A stretch of 64,000 bases of DNA. Source: Diphasiastrum complanatum (lineage: Eukaryota > Streptophyta > Lycopodiopsida > Lycopodiales > Lycopodiaceae). Under the pieces are notes generated by a model. That model saw nothing but the letters and a program-made list of their open reading frames with translations, made no database searches and was not told the origin of the DNA. Location of the stretch: contig CM055095.1 of NCBI GenBank assembly GCA_029204225.1, positions 59,232,865 through 59,296,864 on the forward strand, in the 5' to 3' direction. The translations under genes and the position numbers were made by a program. Positions 62,074-64,000 of the stretch are shown here, one piece after another (position 1 is the stretch's first letter; every line of letters begins with the position of its first letter).

Positions 62074-62626
62074 TGTCAGAAATGGTGAACTCCTGCAACT
62101 TTGTCGCAGCACGAACAAGACACGAAGGTCAAACAATTCGAGACAGTCAACATGACTTTGACTCGAAGCACGAACGAGAACAATTCGCGACAGTCAACGT
62201 GTCTTTGACTCGAAGCACGAACGATTCGCGAATCAATCGCGAATCGCAAACACACCTCCAAGATCGCAAAGCCGAATAAGGGACGCGAAACGAAAACTAC
62301 GAAAAGAACGAAAGGAACGGGAGACTATGAAAAAGACGAAGGAAAATCTTTCGCGCTGCCAGCTGGCAGCTCAACGGGCTTCACGCCCAGCTGAAACGAG
62401 TAGCAACGACACAGACTAACTAACTAGTTGATTAGCGTTAACTAGTGATGTGATTCTATGTTTAGCTATCTTGTAAACTCCACATAGTGGAGGTATAAAC
62501 GATCCTCTCTGGATCATAATAAAGTAGTGAATACAGATCTGTAAGAGACAGAGAGAGACGTAGCGAATAGAGTAAGAAAGAAAAGACACCATAGCTGTGC
62601 ATGAAAGTCCGCCAACGAGCGTGACA
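62074..62626 (+). repeat. Copia LTR between two copia coding regions
   Basis: Starts TGTCAGAAATGG after a polypurine tract and ends about ..GCGTGACA at 62626 (TGTCA/TGACA, 553 bp). It contains a TATA-like GTATAAAC (~62493) and AATAAA (~62519), as expected for promoter and polyadenylation signals in an LTR. The right border is tentative because no clear primer binding site follows. Confidence 0.55.
62134..62226 (+). repeat. 47-bp tandem duplication inside the copia LTR
   Basis: Copies at 62134-62180 and 62181-62226, each starting CAATTCGMGACAGTCAACRT and ending in TTTGACTCGAAGCACGAACG, with about four differences. Repeats in this U3-like position are often enhancer-like. Confidence 0.85.
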
Positions 62627-62859
62627 CTGACGAATTCACTCTAAACTAAAAGTAATAATTCAATCACTCTATTTTCGTGCATCTTGTCTTGTGCTGTATA
62701 TCATGATTGCTAGAATAGAATATGTTCTGTGATGCGTAGTCGAGTGTCTGAGATCCTGTAAGGGCTTCCGCACAAAAGAAAATTGAAAGATAAAAAATTG
62801 TTCGCGATAAAGAAGACGAAGTGAGGACGAACACGAATCAGTCCCACGCATGCGCTCCG

Positions 62860-64000
62860 GCAACAGAAGCTGAGAACTAAAGTGCAAGGAGTTGGAAGAT
62901 GGTCTTGGTGTTGAAGGAGCATGGCCTTTGGGGGGCCTGAGTGGATCGGAAGTAGTGGAAATCGATGAAGAGGGCCAGCTGAAAGACAAAGCGGCTGCAG
63001 ATCAACTAGCTTCAAAGGAAGCAAAGGCATACACGATGATATGCCTTTCGCTGGGAGAAGCAGCTATATCGCAGGTTCAGAGTGCGACCTCAGCATAGGA
63101 GGTTTGGGGGCTGCTGAAATCTTTTTACAAGATAAAGGGAACTGCGGGAATCCTCCTGCCGTCTAGCTTGAGAATGGCGGAACGTGATGACATGGCTGGC
63201 CATTTACAGAAACTGAAAAGCATAGCCAGGCAGTTGCAGGCAGCCAGAGCGCCAGTTGAGAAATATCAGTTCGTGTACACCATTCTCAACAGCATTCCAA
63301 GAAGTTACGACCCGCTAGTGATGTCACTAGAAACCATTGAAAAAAGGCTTGATGCAGATTTTGTCACAAGGAGGCTTCTCCAAGAGGAGATACGAAGGAA
63401 AATTGACAACGCACATGTAGAAGTGGCACTGCTCAGCAAATCTTTTCAAGATTCAAGAAAAGCCTGAGAATTCATTTCAGCATGGTCCTGCGAATAAGGG
63501 AATGAAGAACAAGGCTTGGAAAGAAGGCTGTCAAGTGCTACTACTGAGATCAGGTGGGACACAGTGTAAAATACTGCTACAAGAAGGCGGAAGATCTGAA
63601 GAACAAGGGAATAGCCCAAGCAAACATGGCAGAAGAAGAAGAGGCTGAGGTGGCATTCATACCGACTTGTCATCAGAGCCAGATGCTGGTCAGTTCCAAG
63701 CTATGCAAGATCAAGAAGTAACAACCAGGGGCTTGGAGCACATGGAAACCAGAGGGATATCATGTGACCATAAGTGGTACCTGGACTCTGGCACCACCTC
63801 TCACATGACACCTAACAGAGAAGCATTCACCAATTACCGCATGATTCCAACGACATGGAAGTACTGCTTGGGAATAGAAAGAGGATGAATGTCGCTGACA
63901 GGCGATCTATTTCCGTATGGATGGGGAAGGGCGGAACGGCAACCCTCAAAGAGGTTTTGCATGTATCAGGGTTGCCAAAAAATCTGGTATCAGTAACCAG
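62860..64000 (+). pseudogene. Ty1/copia gag and protease of a second element, runs off the window
   Basis: A UBN2-type gag starts near LEDGLGVEGAWPLGGL (~62890). A stop follows QSATSA at 63096-63098, then EVWGLLKSFYKI, MAERDDMAGHLQKLKSIARQ and ILNSIPRSYDPLVMSLETIE. The zinc knuckle at ~63535-63585 has a TGA in place of its second Cys (CYY*DQVGHSVKYC). Protease shows WYLDSGTTSHMTPNREAF (~63778), and LKEVLHVSGLPKNLVSV reaches the window end. Same family style and strand as the copia RT at 60250-62043, separated from it by one LTR. Confidence 0.85.

Overview
This window looks like nuclear DNA of a land plant. Host genes are split by many spliceosomal introns, the kinesin is of the plant ATK1/KATA type, the RPA1 has plant-style C-terminal zinc knuckles, and more than half of the sequence is layered, decayed transposable elements (Ty1/copia, Ty3/gypsy of two lineages, CACTA, a LINE-like reverse transcriptase, small non-autonomous elements). 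The long retroelement-filled introns and general TE load would fit a fern, lycophyte or gymnosperm, but the species cannot be fixed from this sequence.

Three host genes are recognised. A RAB2/RABB1 small GTPase lies on + (7940-13878, six coding exons, 213 aa, complete). A C-terminal-motor kinesin-14 lies on - (16485-33727, seventeen exons, 819 aa, complete). It converges on RAB2, carries a chromovirus in a 8.9 kb intron and a small DNA transposon in its first intron, and has two GC-AG introns. The large subunit of replication protein A lies on - (54459-56727). Its main exon is intact, but the N-terminal exon(s) are not seen in the retroelement-filled DNA up to 64000.

Layout: 1-6 kb, broken copia pieces in both orientations; 7.5-13.9 kb, RAB2; 16.5-34.3 kb, kinesin-14 with a Ty3/gypsy chromovirus at 21.2-26.3 kb; 34.3-35.6 kb, short repeats; 35.6-39.1 kb, a dead OTA-type gypsy element interrupted by a 1.87 kb LTR-like insertion with a perfect 5-bp target duplication; 39.1-41.7 kb, a minus-strand LTR plus a gag-like pseudogene; 41.7-46.5 kb, an unusual module; 46.6-51.2 kb, a decayed CACTA element; 54.5-56.7 kb, RPA1; 57.5-60.0 kb, a LINE-like RT; 60.2-64.0 kb, two copia elements in tandem.

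The most interesting part is 41.7-46.5 kb. An intronless ORF at 43088 encodes a divergent histone H3: it keeps the ARTKQT tail start and a full histone fold with the HAKRVTIMPKD signature, but has a polyproline linker and a basic, proline-rich C-terminal extension. It is surrounded by about twelve copies, in both orientations, of an 18-bp motif close to GATATCGGATCRACGCGC. It is followed by a C-terminal fragment resembling a Ulp1/C48 cysteine protease (itself partly duplicated) and by an unfamiliar two-exon gene facing it. This arrangement suggests a transposon-like unit that has captured and remodelled a histone H3 gene. That reading is inference; the ORF, motif array and neighbours are directly visible.
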